A stretch of 64,000 nucleotides of DNA from Globisporangium splendens (lineage: Eukaryota; Oomycota; Peronosporomycetes; Pythiales; Pythiaceae): NCBI GenBank assembly GCA_006386115.1, contig VFIW01000103.1, positions 1 to 64,000 on the forward strand, given 5' to 3'. The notes beneath the pieces were generated by a model. It made no database searches. It had not been told where the DNA came from and worked only from the letters and a program-made list of their open reading frames with translations. How positions within the stretch are numbered: the first letter of the stretch is position 1; each line of letters begins with the position of its first letter. Shown here piece after piece: positions 30,392 to 42,240 of this stretch. A program made the translations under genes and the position numbers.

Positions 30392-33300
30392 TGCTGCTGC
30401 TAACTGAGACTGCTTGGAGGCAAAAACTAGGATTGGAAGATAAAAAGAATCAGCTCCTCACGAAGCGGCTACTAGTACAGTGTCGACTCGCTTAGAAGAG
30501 CGTTAAAACGGACCACACATAAATCAAGTTTGAGGCAAAAAATAGAGTGTCTTTGTGCCTGCCGTTGCAACAAAATTAAACTACATGTTGAGCTTGCGAT
30601 TGGAATCGTATGAGATCAAGTGTAGGGAGTTGTTCGAAACGACTTCCGTTTCTGTGCGTCTACTGCCTTGACCAGCTTGGTCCATTTCGAGCAGAGGGAA
30701 CAACCGACGACATATCCAGAGCTTGCGTTATTTTTCAAGCGCATGCTGCCACGATAGGATGTGATTGTCGTACTGGTATGATCCGGTTGTGCCTCCAAAA
30801 AGATGTGGAGAGAGCGAATCGCATCTGCGCCCCCCGTGTGGACAAAGCACCGTGCCGCTTTGCTTCGTTGCCCTTTTTATAATGCTTGCAATCCTGAAAG
30901 ACGCAACTTTTAGCCTCCCTTTTGTGTCGCATCCCGGCTGACAACGAGGAGCTACAGTGACGGCACTGTGGCAAATGATTTGATGGTCGACGCACTGTTG
31001 CCAGACGAACCATAGAAATTTCGTTGTGGAGAAGTGTTGCTAACTGGAGCTCACAGTTGCAGCTCTGCGAGATTTCTTCACAAACCACGTCGTGAGCAAC
31101 ATCAGCTCATTCGATTTGCTTGGGTGGGGAGTCACTCAAGAATGGAACAGAACCGACTGGCTCTACTGTATCTGAATGACACGTGAGAAGCCAACAGATG
31201 CCACCATATGACTACATCTTCTGCCGGGTACTTTGGCGCGTCGCACCAACTGAAATGAACTGACCAGATTTTTTTGGAAGCCAAAAATCAGTTTTTCTTT
31301 TTTCTTTGATAAAACCCGTCAAATGTCGTTGACCCAAATGAAAATGGACTGGGGATGTGTTGTGCCAAATCAAATGAACAGAAAAGCGAATCATTGCCCC
31401 AAAGCCATGTCGCTACCACGTTCGGCCACAAAGCAAGCGCGTGCACAATGAAAGTCCATCCCCACCTGCTCAATGATGGCGTTCTTGCACACTGCAACTG
31501 CTTCTTTCCGAATATGCATGCGCCTCGCTGCATTGGAGGAGAACTCGCTGCGAACCAGGATATCCGCTCGTTCTCCAACCAGGTGCTCTTTCATATGAAC
31601 CTTCAAAACGCAGCATTATACTGCGCCACAAGCTCCCAGTCGTCGCCGGGGCGGAAGGTATCGAGGACACGTCTCCTGGTGGTGTCCCTCTCGAAGCGCT
31701 TCGCCTCTCGCAGTGTGGCGAGGTCTTGCGTGGTGCCTTGGGTCATCGACGCTTCAGTGTGTGGAGGCCAGAGCGAAATGCGAAGTGAGAATAGCAGAAC
31801 TGCGCGCTCACGCAGAAGCAAGTGCGAGAAGCACGCGAAAGTAAGACATCCTGAGTTCCCGCCTTTGTGTTCATTGTGGTGTTCCCACCTCCGCATGTGT
31901 ACATTGGATTTCCCATCTGGTTCATTTTACATGGGGTAAATACCGGTAAGACCAAAATGGGTTGGGGTAAAATACTGTATGTTGACCTGTGAAACTTTCT
32001 GCAAGAAAATCAGTTCTATTTAGATGGCACAACGCGCCAAAGTACCCGGCAAAAGGTGTAGACGTTGCAAATGAGGAGCGAGAAAATGTGATGCATTTAA
32101 GAAATAAACGCGTTGAAGAGATTCAAGTTAAACAATTTATACACTCGAAACACCTCCTGATGACGTTTAACAAACGTCAGGAGAGCCACCAAGACTTCAC
32201 TAGGGTGTCACACTTTACATTCTTACAGTGCTGTGCTGCTCATGATATGCAATCGAAATGAGTGTGGACGCAAACCACAAAAGCAGAAATCCACTCGCGC
32301 TGGTCAACTGCCTAAGTGTACAGGAACGTACCTGCTGAAACGTCCTCAGATCTGGCCCAAGGCGTGCATCTTTGGTGAGTTTGAACGAGGTGGAAACGAT
32401 CCAAGAGGGATGGGGATGCTGGATGCGCTCCAGGTCTACACTTTGTGCAACGAATACAACACCAGTTAGAGTGATTTACAGTGAGCAACCTGCAGTACAT
32501 TGAGAACTACTGTCTTGAAATTCGCAGATACGAGTGTGATTGTTTTCATTTATACCAGCATGGTAATTACGGCAGAAGGTGGGTAAAACTTTCCGCGAAC
32601 CAAGCAATCAGCGGCTATTTAGAATAGGCGCACAAACACCTTAGCTAAAAGCGCAGACGCTGTCAGAGTAGCAAATCTATTCAGGAGTCGCTGTTTGGAG
32701 CATGGTCTGGTGATGTTTACAGCTGGATAGATGACCCTCCTGCTGCGAAGGGTCATGCAGATTTCTCATGAAATCTGGAGCATAGACCAGGAGCAAAGGG
32801 TTCTGTGGCTTGAGGAACATGGCGAGCTTTTTCGTCGGTGGCCATGCGAGTGCACCAAGTCTGGCGAGGGAGTGTGCTCTTGCATGTGCACACTCGTCCC
32901 ATCCGCTGAGCATAATAATCGTTTTAGAGTGTGATTGCAATTCGAGAGTGTATCCGGACGTGCAGTAATGAAAGGTAAAAAAGGGTCCTTTTCATCTGAT
33001 GACCAACACGACATTATACACATTGCATCCGGACAGTGTATGCTCTGTCCTTTCTGGTCGGTTCGATTTGTAATTGGCTCCACTCATAATTTGTTTGCTC
33101 AGATGCTTTGATGAGCACAGAGACAGGGGATCCACTCACGGTTTGTTTACTTAGGTGCTTGGGTTGGATCGATAACCTGTGTAAACGTGTGCACAAATCT
33201 TCCAAGTGGTCTAACACGGTGGACAAATCGCACAATGACCCGCCCTTTCAAGAAAAAAGAAAGATGCAAATCAGGCGACTGGGGACAGTCATCTACGGCA

Positions 33301-34980
33301 TTTAGGACAAAAACGAGTCGAGTTTGAGCGGCTGGAACCGTGTTCTCAACGGCTGTGGGAGCTTGAGGCAATCCGGATCGGTCGGTCGATCGTGACAAAA
33401 ATTACTGTCCACTGAAGAAGGGTCAATAAACTGATTGTAGCGGTCAATTTTCAGTGTATCGCAAGAACTTGCGATGTCAACTACGTGAATGACACCTTTA
33501 TGCATGCAGTTAGGGTCAACATATTCATCGAAAAGAGTGTAAAAATGACACTTGTTGGAGGCAGGACATATTCTCTGCTCTTTTCTCATCATGGGCTCCA
33601 AAGAGCTTGTACAATCCATTCAACGGATGTGATCTGAATTGAAGGATTGCCAAGCACTGTCAGCTCCCGTTCATAAATGTCGAGCGTGCCATGCAGTGTC
33701 CAACATTGGCCAGAATAAAGCGGCTGAACGGGAACAAAATTCTTTCCGTCAGAGACAGCAACAGCATTTTCATCGTGCGCGCTTGGCGAGCATTCTTGCC
33801 GCTTTCGGCGCGAATGCAGGCTTCGGCAAATCGATCTGCGATAAGCGCTGCCTGAATGCAGTTATCAAGCGAGCTCGAGCCGCACCAAACCCAGCAGCAC
33901 CAACCTTCGACTCGGGGATCGCGGCGTCTCGACGAAAATGAAACTTGCTGCTGTGGCCATGCTGAGGGGTGGTCAAATCTCATGTAATGCATTTGCGATC
34001 TACTCGAAGTGCAGATGCATCTGTAGGCTAGTCTGAGCTGTAGGATACACCGCAAGTTCAGTGTGAATGTCCTCCTTTCAAATCAAATCGGTACTCTTTG
34101 ACGTCGGCAATCTCTTGTCGGATGTATCGATATGGTGCGCCAACACCATCCGTTTTGCCTCAATAACCTCAGACCTAGTCCTAACATGACCCTCAGACCT
34201 ACACCTAATCACGGTAGGGTAACATTTAAGAGACTCGATCCCTCAGATAAGAGCGCTGCATTGGACTTCCAAAGTCCGATGTGGGGGTCCGAAAAGGTCG
34301 GCGAAAATACAGCAAGACACAATAGCTGAGCACTGAAGGCATCTTTGCCTCATCATTTACCGAGCATGGGCGAGTCAACAATGAGTAAGGCTTTGCGCAT
34401 CCCTCACAGTCATAACCGCGTATTTTCCACACACACAGTCGCTGTCGATTAGCTTACATTCAAGCGCTTCTTTTCTGTCAGGCTCATGGTTGCGAAAGAT
34501 GCAGTACCGTTTACCCCCTGATACAGTGGTGGATGCTTGCGGCTGACATGGTTGTCGCTTCAGACTGCGAGTAGAAACGGTGCGTGTGTGAGAGTTAATC
34601 GACAGACGCTTCATTTTGCTAATCTGGCAGGAAGTCAAAGCCCTGATGTGAGCAATTTTACGTCATGATGGTCATTCGTTATTCCAAATGAGCCATTTGG
34701 AACACCACAAGGCTCTCAATGCGTCTTCGCAAAACAAGTCTAACACATCGTGAAAGAACGTCTACATTCCGTTTTTTTTTGTCAATTGTACCGTGATCAA
34801 GTGATCACGCTCGGAACAACAGGTAATAGAAATCACCCATCTGCTGCAAAGCTTCTTACAACCAGTCATCCACTGTACGCCTTGGTCTCATTCCAAAAAA
34901 GAGCTGCTCGCTGCCTTTTTATCCTTCTTTCGATAAAAAAGAGCAGCCAGCAGATCTGCATGGGGTCGAGGCTGTTTCTG
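30392..34980. other. Long non-coding loop between the duplicated arms
   Basis: No intact gene is seen. Around 31600-31900 on the minus strand a frame reads TTRRRVLDTFRPGDDWELVA, which has the look of a transposase or other helix-turn-helix start but is broken after about 95 codons. The minus strand at 33770-33976 is also open without a recognisable domain. The stretch is probably worn mobile DNA. Confidence 0.45.
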
Positions 34981-35110
34981 GTTTCTAGCTCCATCGTCCC
35001 ACTCCCTCCTCGCCCCTCATTACGCACCAGCGCACGCGAGTGTTGCGTCGGCCAGCGCAGTCTCTTCATTTAGCATTACTGTCGACAGGACGGACGCGAC
35101 GCACACTCGA

Positions 35111-36772
35111 ATGGAGTTCAGCCGCCCGCGCCAGAACGAAAGCGAGCACCAGGACGAGCGGACGACTGCGCCATACCAGTCGATCGAACAGTCCCGGCAG
35201 TACGCGCAGTTCCCCTGGCGCCCGTACTCTGCGGCGAAGTCAGAGCCCCAGACGTTTGACTCATTGAGGTACCATGCGGGTCAGCTGCAGCAGGGGTTCG
35301 AGCTTCCACGAGTCGTCGAGTCGCGCGTAACGCGGCAGCGAGACATGCGGAGTGTGTGGACACGAGAGCAAGCGAGTGATGAAGATGCAGCTCAGCTAAA
35401 CAGTGGAGCGAGCGCGCAAGCTCATGTGCTCCAAGAAGCACACCAGATCCCGCTTGTAAATGGCAACAGCAACTCGTCTCGATTCATGCCCAGAGCTACG
35501 CGAGACTCTGTAAGGAGCAGGTCAACATCGTTCGGTGATCCTCAGACACACAGTCGACCATACAATTTCCCTTTGTCTGCGACGCATCAGTCTTCAGCGT
35601 ACGAGCATTTTCGTCGCACAAACAGCGAACATAGCTGTCATTCCGACGAAGACGAGTCTAGGAGTGAAGAGAGCGACTCGAGTTCAAACGCAGTTCGAAT
35701 CCACAATGCGAAAGAGCCATCGCGAGATCACGATGAGCCACCAAGGAAAAGCATTCAACGACGTCGTGGAACCCAGAACCAGAAACCTCCACGGTATCTC
35801 CGCGAAATGGACCGACGCGAGATCCTGGCGCGCATTGACGAGGGCGAGTCCCAGTCGTCGCTGGCGCGCGAGTACAACGTGAGCCGATCCGCCATCTGCA
35901 ATCTCAACAAGAAACGCGACCAGGTGCTGGCCCGTAGACACGAAAATCCGTACGCGATGCATATCAAGATGAACCGCACCAAGCCCAGATCCCGGTCCAA
36001 GTTGTCAGCAAGCGGCATACTCAACGGAGTGTTCGATCCAGCGCTGGACGCGGCTCCTGGCGTCCACAAGATTCAAACTCGCGCGGTTGTGCTATTACTC
36101 TCGACATTGTTGGACAAGACGACGTCGGACGCTATCTTTGCGCGTTCTGCGGATCGACTGATGCGGATCTTCATGGAAGAAGCCACAGCATTTATCCAAA
36201 TGCGCAACAAGGTGGGTGTTCGAAATGACCATGAGGCAACTATCAACAGTGATGAGACAGATGGGACATTAAATGGATCGCCAAGTGCCGAATCGAATCC
36301 TCGTGCTCTCTGCGCGATCACGATGGAGCAGCAGCACTGTCCCATGCTCGAGCACTTGCACATGGTTGAGTCTGATCTGCCCAGCGGATACGCAAGATTC
36401 CATCCTCGTCATCCTGAGAATTTGACCCGGTCAGGGCGAGACGAAGAAGTGCGAGAGTCGCCAATAGTCACGCTCTTAAGCGCGAATTTGTCCGAGTCGC
36501 TCGACCAGCAGAGTGTTATGCTGCTCGACAGCTTCTTGTATGAAGATGGGTACAGCACGCTGGACGGCGTCATCGAGCAAGTACTGTCCAGAGGTGCAGT
36601 GGAAAAGCACATCGCAGTTCTCACGCTTTTCATTTCCAGTGAGGTGGCCGAGCGGATCTCAAGGAAATACCCAGACATTCTGATCCTCGCTGTTGATATT
36701 GGTGGGTCACCACAAGAGTTCAAGAAGTACGATTCAATTCGCTCAAAATTACTAGTGAAGTACCAGTGCTAG
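35111..36772 (+). CDS. HTH + UPRT-like protein, copy C (mosaic)
   Basis: ATG 35111 gives 553 residues. The N-terminus is its own (MEFSRPRQNESEHQDERTTA, then QFPWRPYS). From about 35585 the sequence becomes nearly identical to copies A and D (HQSSAYEHFRRTNSEHSC), through the helix-turn-helix and UPRT-like domain. The last residues (EFKKYDSIRSKLLVKYQC) are those of copy B. It therefore looks like a mosaic formed by gene conversion. It shares LLDKTTSD with copy D, where A and B have LLDKATSD. An initiator-like TCTCATTCCAAAAA lies at about 34888. Confidence 0.8.
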   Translation: MEFSRPRQNESEHQDERTTAPYQSIEQSRQYAQFPWRPYSAAKSEPQTFDSLRYHAGQLQQGFELPRVVESRVTRQRDMRSVWTREQASDEDAAQLNSGASAQAHVLQEAHQIPLVNGNSNSSRFMPRATRDSVRSRSTSFGDPQTHSRPYNFPLSATHQSSAYEHFRRTNSEHSCHSDEDESRSEESDSSSNAVRIHNAKEPSRDHDEPPRKSIQRRRGTQNQKPPRYLREMDRREILARIDEGESQSSLAREYNVSRSAICNLNKKRDQVLARRHENPYAMHIKMNRTKPRSRSKLSASGILNGVFDPALDAAPGVHKIQTRAVVLLLSTLLDKTTSDAIFARSADRLMRIFMEEATAFIQMRNKVGVRNDHEATINSDETDGTLNGSPSAESNPRALCAITMEQQHCPMLEHLHMVESDLPSGYARFHPRHPENLTRSGRDEEVRESPIVTLLSANLSESLDQQSVMLLDSFLYEDGYSTLDGVIEQVLSRGAVEKHIAVLTLFISSEVAERISRKYPDILILAVDIGGSPQEFKKYDSIRSKLLVKYQC

Positions 36773-39476
36773 CTGCAATACCTGGGTTGGTCTTCTTAAT
36801 TACATGTATTTTCTTAAATGGACCTGATGGTGTGATATGCCATTATGATGATGGCAACAGTGATTTGGAGACAGCGTGTTGTTCCTAAAACCCAATGGTC
36901 AACTTTGAACAGTCATGAAGTCTTGACATTGTGTTTTTGGCAGTGCGACAATCGTAACCGTACTGGCGAAAAATACAGTGTTTCAGTAACTCAAACAGAT
37001 CGGGAAACGAGAGTTTGAGCACAAAATTTGGACTAAACTCGATTGAACACGGTGCGAGTCATATCTTGAAGTATCGTCGTGGAGTGGTACACTGGACACG
37101 ACATCGCCAAGTACTCGTCCTCGGAGGGATGGAAAAGCGACTTTGACGCTCGTGCCCACCTTAATTACCAAAGTGACGGGGTATATCTCGAACAAGTGTA
37201 ATGACGAACAAACTGCCGCGGTTCATGTGGTCGTTCGCCTCAAGCGGGTAATCACATCGCCGAATAAGCACTTGCTCACAGTGCACTGCAGCTAGACAAA
37301 CTATCGCTTTTGGACTCACACTCTTCATCTTGAACGAAATGCTCGGGCGAACTTGAAACGTGACCAAGACCTGAACTCTCATTCATACTACCTGCTGCTA
37401 TTATTATCAAAATAAAAAACAAGGCAACGCGATGTTCCACAGAAGTAGAACAAGTCTCAGCCCACATCAATGTCCACACTACGTATCGTACCTCTTCATT
37501 ATTGTCCAGCGAACTGAATCGTACTTCTTCAACTCTTGTGGTGACCCACCAATATCAACAGCGAGGATCAGAATGTCTGGGTATTTCCTTGAGATCCGCT
37601 CGGCCACCTCACTGGAAATGAAAAGCGTGAGAACTGCGATGTGCTTTTCCACTGCACCTCTGGACAGTACTTGCTCGACGACGCCGTCCAGCGTGCTGTA
37701 CCCATCTTCATACAAGAAGCTGTCGAGCAGCATAACACTCTGCTGGTCGAGCGACTCGGACAAATTCGCGCTTAAGAGCGTGACTATTGGCGACTCTCGC
37801 ACTTCTTCGTCTCGCCCTGACCGGGTCAAATTCTCAGGATGACGAGGATGGAATCTTGCGTATCCGCTGGGCAGATCAGACTCAACCATGTGCAAGTGCT
37901 CGAGCATGGGACAGTGCTGCTGCTCCATCGTGATCGCGCAGAGAGCACGAGGATTCGATTCGGCACTTGGCGATCCATTTAATGTCCCATCTGTCTCATC
38001 ACTGTTGATAGTTGCCTCATGGTCATTTCGAACACCCACCTTGTTGCGCATTTGGATAAATGCTGTGGCTTCTTCCATGAAGATCCGCATCAGTCGATCC
38101 GCAGAACGCGCAAAGATAGCGTCCGACGTCGTCTTGTCCAACAATGTCGAGAGTAATAGCACAACCGCGCGAGTTTGAATCTTGTGGACGCCAGGAGCCG
38201 CGTCCAGCGCTGGATCGAAACACTCCGTTGAGTATGCCGCTTGCTGACAACTTGGACGGGATCTGGGCTTGGTGCGGTTCATCTTGATATGCATCGCGTA
38301 CGGATTTTCGTGTCTACGGGCCAGCACCTGGTCGCGTTTCTTGTTGAGATTGCAGATGGCGGATCGGCTCACGTTGTACTCGCGCGCCAGCGACGACTGG
38401 GACTCGCCCTCGTCAATGCGCGCCAGGATCTCGCGTCGGTCCATTTCGCGGAGATACCGTGGAGGTTTCTGGTTCTGGGTTCCACGACGTCGTTGAATGC
38501 TTTTCCTTGGTGGCTCATCGTGATCTCGCGATGGCTCTTTCGCATTGTGGATTCGAACTGCGTTTGAACTCGAGTCGCTCTCTTCACTCCTAGACTCGTC
38601 TTCGTCGGAATGACAGCTATGTTCGCTGTTTGTGCGACGAAAATGCTCGTACGCTGAAGACTGATGCGCTACTCGCGATGGCAAATTAGAAGGTCGGTCA
38701 CGCGATAGAGGGTCCTCAAGGTATGTCATCCTACAACTTCTGGTGATCCGTGTAGCTCTGGACATGAATCGTGGCGAGTAGCTGTTCCCAATGGGAACCT
38801 GGCGCATCTGGGCTGCGTCTGGGGTTTCCTGAGCTTGTGCGCCAGCTCCACACTTGCGCTGAGAATCGATATCACCATTCGAGAACTCGCGTGTCCACGT
38901 GCCACGCATGTCACGCGGTGGTGTCTTGCGCGACTCGGCAACTCGTGGAAGACCGTATCCTTGGCGCTGCTGGCGCGCTGGGTATCCGAACGAACCGAAA
39001 GCCTGTGGATCCGGCTGAGCAGAGTACAGGCGACAGGGAAGCTGCGGCGGCTGCTGGATCGATTGCCGCGAATGGACCCGTTTGTCTTGGATCTCGCTGC
39101 CATTCTGGCGCTGGTGACTGAACTCCATCCTGTCGTCGTCCGCTGGCTGACCGCAGTGCTAATTGAACAGAACGCGACGGCCGACGCAACACGCGATGGC
39201 GCGTAACAGAGGCGACTGGAGGAGGAGATCCGCCTTCTTGGACACAAGTTTAGAATGAGATCCGCAGAAGGAAAGAAATGGGAGTGAGCCCTTATCAGTG
39301 ACGACGAGATCCTGGAACAAAAAAGGGCTGTAATGCTCTTATAGCCGGCAGCAGTGGTTTATAGAGTGAGATGTAATCATTTGAGAATCTGGGGAGAGTG
39401 AACGGTACCGTTTTTGCTACGGTTCAGCGCAGCAAACACTCGAGAGCTTCCCACAATTCAGTACACACAGAATGTA
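35774..39476. repeat. Right arm of 3.7-kb inverted duplication
   Basis: Reverse copy of 25807-29509 with equal length (3703 bp). The only indels noticed are a single-base deletion and a single-base insertion 50-odd bases apart in copy D. Outside the arm, from 39477, the sequence is unrelated to the Crypton that borders the left arm. Confidence 0.9.
37479..39128 (-). CDS. HTH + UPRT-like protein, copy D
   Basis: ATG 39128, 549 residues, nearly identical to copy A over its whole length. Two compensating single-base indels (a G lost near 38263, a T gained near 38218 in coding sense) put about 12 residues of the linker in another frame: RSRPSCQQAAYSTECFDP, against SKLSASGILNGV in A. The frame recovers before the UPRT-like domain, so the protein may still work. 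The conserved upstream block is present. It converges with copy C across a 706-bp spacer. Confidence 0.8.
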   Translation of the reverse strand: MEFSHQRQNGSEIQDKRVHSRQSIQQPPQLPCRLYSAQPDPQAFGSFGYPARQQRQGYGLPRVAESRKTPPRDMRGTWTREFSNGDIDSQRKCGAGAQAQETPDAAQMRQVPIGNSYSPRFMSRATRITRSCRMTYLEDPLSRDRPSNLPSRVAHQSSAYEHFRRTNSEHSCHSDEDESRSEESDSSSNAVRIHNAKEPSRDHDEPPRKSIQRRRGTQNQKPPRYLREMDRREILARIDEGESQSSLAREYNVSRSAICNLNKKRDQVLARRHENPYAMHIKMNRTKPRSRPSCQQAAYSTECFDPALDAAPGVHKIQTRAVVLLLSTLLDKTTSDAIFARSADRLMRIFMEEATAFIQMRNKVGVRNDHEATINSDETDGTLNGSPSAESNPRALCAITMEQQHCPMLEHLHMVESDLPSGYARFHPRHPENLTRSGRDEEVRESPIVTLLSANLSESLDQQSVMLLDSFLYEDGYSTLDGVVEQVLSRGAVEKHIAVLTLFISSEVAERISRKYPDILILAVDIGGSPQELKKYDSVRWTIMKRYDT

Positions 39477-39994
39477 CTGGTTTGACCCTGACATTCACTT
39501 TGTGCACTGTGAATTGACCCTTCCATGTCAACCGAGGGGTTGACTTCGTTTAGGGCTTGCACATTGTGGCATGATCGAACTGAGCAAGATGTTTAGGGTT
39601 GTTTGCACACATTTCAGAAAAGTAACTGGTGCGGATGCAAGACCCACCAATTCGAGTTAACAAATCATGAGTGGATCGATTTTTAGAAATAGAAACGGTC
39701 CATAACACTGCTGAAAGCGTCAAATGCTCTGACGACAGCAACGAAATAACTCGTTTTTATCTCGCTCTCCTACACGATATTGCACGGCACTTTCGCTGCC
39801 TTGCAAGAAACTCCTTTTTTTATCGTGACCTTGCTTCGAGACAGCCTCAACAGCAGCCCTATGTCCCTGGTCCCTCTTCCTTTGTGTTCTCCCTTACTCG
39901 TTGTCTCGTGGACCCCAGTGAATTAGTAGAGATCTCCGTTGCATCGCTGCCCAATTCATTCATTTACACTCAATCCGCACGATGAGGGTTACAG
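39477..39994. other. Intergenic, no gene seen
   Basis: About 500 bp with no supported frame between the right arm and a decayed family copy. Confidence 0.5.
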
Positions 39995-40545
39995 ACAGCA
40001 TCTCGGTGTCTCCGCGGAATGGATCGACACGCGATCCTTAGCGTGAGACCCAGTTGCCGTTCGCCCGTGAATACAAGGTGAGTGGATCTGCGATCTGCAA
40101 TCTCAACTAGAAGCAAGACCAAGCGCTGGACCGCACACATGAAGATCCCTACGCGATGCATATCAAGATGAACCGCACCAAGCACAGAACCCTGTCCAAG
40201 TTGCCAGCGGATGCGATGCTGAGTGAAGTATTCGATCCAGCGCTGGATACGACTCCTGGTGTCCACAGAATCCAAACCTGCGCGATTGTGTTTCTTTTTC
40301 GACGTTGTTGGATAAGCGACAGAAGATGGCATTTCAAGCGATGATGAAGTTAATATGGATCGATAGTTGTGCGTGGATTGACTAAGGAAATGCTTTGGAA
40401 GGTGACTTTTGGTAACGAACCACGAGCATTCAAATCTGTCGAGTGAGCGAGATCCTGCTTTTGATCGATGTCAGTCAAGTAGACGAAGTTCAACTAAACC
40501 GAGCTTTACTAGTGAAAGTAGAGGTGTTGGAAATACCTGGCAGTG
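39995..40545 (+). pseudogene. Decayed HTH-UPRT copy E
   Basis: Translations in shifting frames recover the family's core: a frame piece reading VSGSAICNLN, then DPYAMHIKMNRTKHRTLSKL, FDPALDTTPGVHRIQT, and finally ILLLIDVSQVDEVQLNRALL matching the C-terminal end. Stops and a large internal deletion remove most of the UPRT-like domain. With the 40951-43969 gene it forms a third tail-to-tail pair. Confidence 0.7.
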
Positions 40546-40950
40546 CCGGGACACCGGATTTTCAGAGGATTGCAAGTTATCTGTGCAGATATACAGCATT
40601 AAAGTGGTAATCTTCAACTAATTAGGCAAACGCAATGCTTGCACACTACGCAGATTTTCCGAGCGTTCGTACAACTTCGTTTGAGTCCTCGAGTATCTTT
40701 TCCAGCGGATACGAAGTAAAGACCAGGACAGTTCTACACTAGTGAGAGTCAGATACTTTTTGTAATATTTTGTGAAATTTTGAGCCCGATCACACCACCG
40801 ACAGCAGGGCGACGCACAGCACAAGCATCTCGGCGCTGGAGCTCGTCAAACAAATAGCTGCCGATATGGGTTTGGGAATCCTACGAAACACGATCTGACT
40901 TGTTCGTGATTCCTCAAGAGAATGAGTTTAACCTGGCGACAAAGATAGCA

Positions 40951-42240
40951 CTACTCCTTGTACCTCTTGAACAATCTCGAGCGAATCGTTTCATATTTTG
41001 TGATGTCGTCGGGTGAACCACCGATGTCAACCGCGAGAATCAGGAGGTCAGGGTACTTTCTCGAGATCCAGTCGACAACTTTACCCGAGATGAAGATCGT
41101 GAGTAACACAATGTGTTTTTCCAGCGCACCTCGAGCAAGTAGTCGCTCGGTGACGTCGTTCAGCGCTCGGTTCTCTTCTTCGCACATGAAGTTGTCGAGC
41201 AGCATAACACTCTGCTGGTCGAGAGACTCGGGCAAATTCGCGCTTAGGAGCGTGACTATTGGAGACTCGTTTTGGCTCGTTTGGGTTGAAGTCTTAGGGC
41301 GATGAAAGTGGAATCTTGCATATCCACTGGACACCTCTGGCGCAACGATAAGCAAATGCTCAAGCATGAGGCAATACTGCTGCTCCATCGTGACCGCGCA
41401 CAGCGAAGAACCTGATGCAGCACTGGGCGATGAAGCTAAGCTCCTATCCATTTCACCGTTGGTAGTAGTTGCCTCAAGATCGCTTGGAGTTTCGTCCCTG
41501 TTGCGCAATTGAATTAATACGCTTGCTTCTTCCAAAAAGATCAGCATCAACCGATCCGCGTATCGTCCGAAAATAGCACCTGGTGGCGTCGAGTCCAGAA
41601 GTGTCGACGCCAGATGCACAATCGCGCGGGTTTGGATCCGGCGGACACCGGGAGCTACTGGATCGAATACTCCCATCGATACCCCGCTCGCTGGCAACTT
41701 GGACCGGTTTCTGGGTTTGGTGCGTTTCATTCTGACATGCATTGCGTAGGGATTTTCGAACCCGCGGGCCAGCGCTTGCTCGCGTTTCTTGCTGGGACTG
41801 CAGATAGCGGATCGGCTCACGCTGCACTCGCGCGCCAAGGACGAATGCGACTCGCCCTTCTCAATGCGCGCCAGGATCGCTCGTCGATCTATCCCACGAA
41901 GGTACCGCGAAGGTGTTTTGGTCTGCGATCGCCCAGTCTTGGTCACGCTGCCGTGGTACTGGTTCTGTGACGATGCATCGGCGTTGTGGATTTTAATGGT
42001 GCTCGAACTCGAGTCACTCGTGTCGTCGGACTCTTCCCCTTTGGAGTGTGAATCATGGTGAACGCTCAGACGACAACGAGATGCCAGAGGATCATGCGGT
42101 GATGAGAATGCCCTGGCTTGAGTTCGTTGATCAAATTCATTGCATGGTGTTGAATCTTCGAGGCAAGTCGACCTGCCGCTTCTTGAATCTCGTGTTGCAG
42201 GCGCTATGATTGGTGGCGAGTATATGGGGTGGCAACGGAT
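40951..42240 (-). pseudogene. HTH + UPRT-like copy F, C-terminal part of a split gene
   Basis: The frame is open from 42294 but family homology begins about 42240 (PATRDSRSGRST). It holds YLRGIDRRAILARIEKGESH, a helix-turn-helix whose recognition helix has CSPSKKRE instead of CNLNKKRD (a proline that should disturb the helix), and a full UPRT-like domain (ADRLMLIFLEEA, LCAVTMEQQYCLMLEHL, VMLLDNFMCEEEN). It is clearly more divergent than copies A-D. The first part of the gene lies at 43730-43969, beyond an inserted non-LTR fragment, so a normal transcript is unlikely. Confidence 0.75.

Noticed and set aside
31600..31900. Transposase of the Tc1/mariner class
   Set aside because: Only one short HTH-like phrase is seen and no DDE motif; the evidence is too thin for a family name.
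25807..39476. The 3.7-kb arms as terminal inverted repeats of one giant transposon (Maverick type)
   Set aside because: No polymerase, integrase or packaging gene lies in the loop, no target duplication is seen, and the inner ends fall inside coding sequence.
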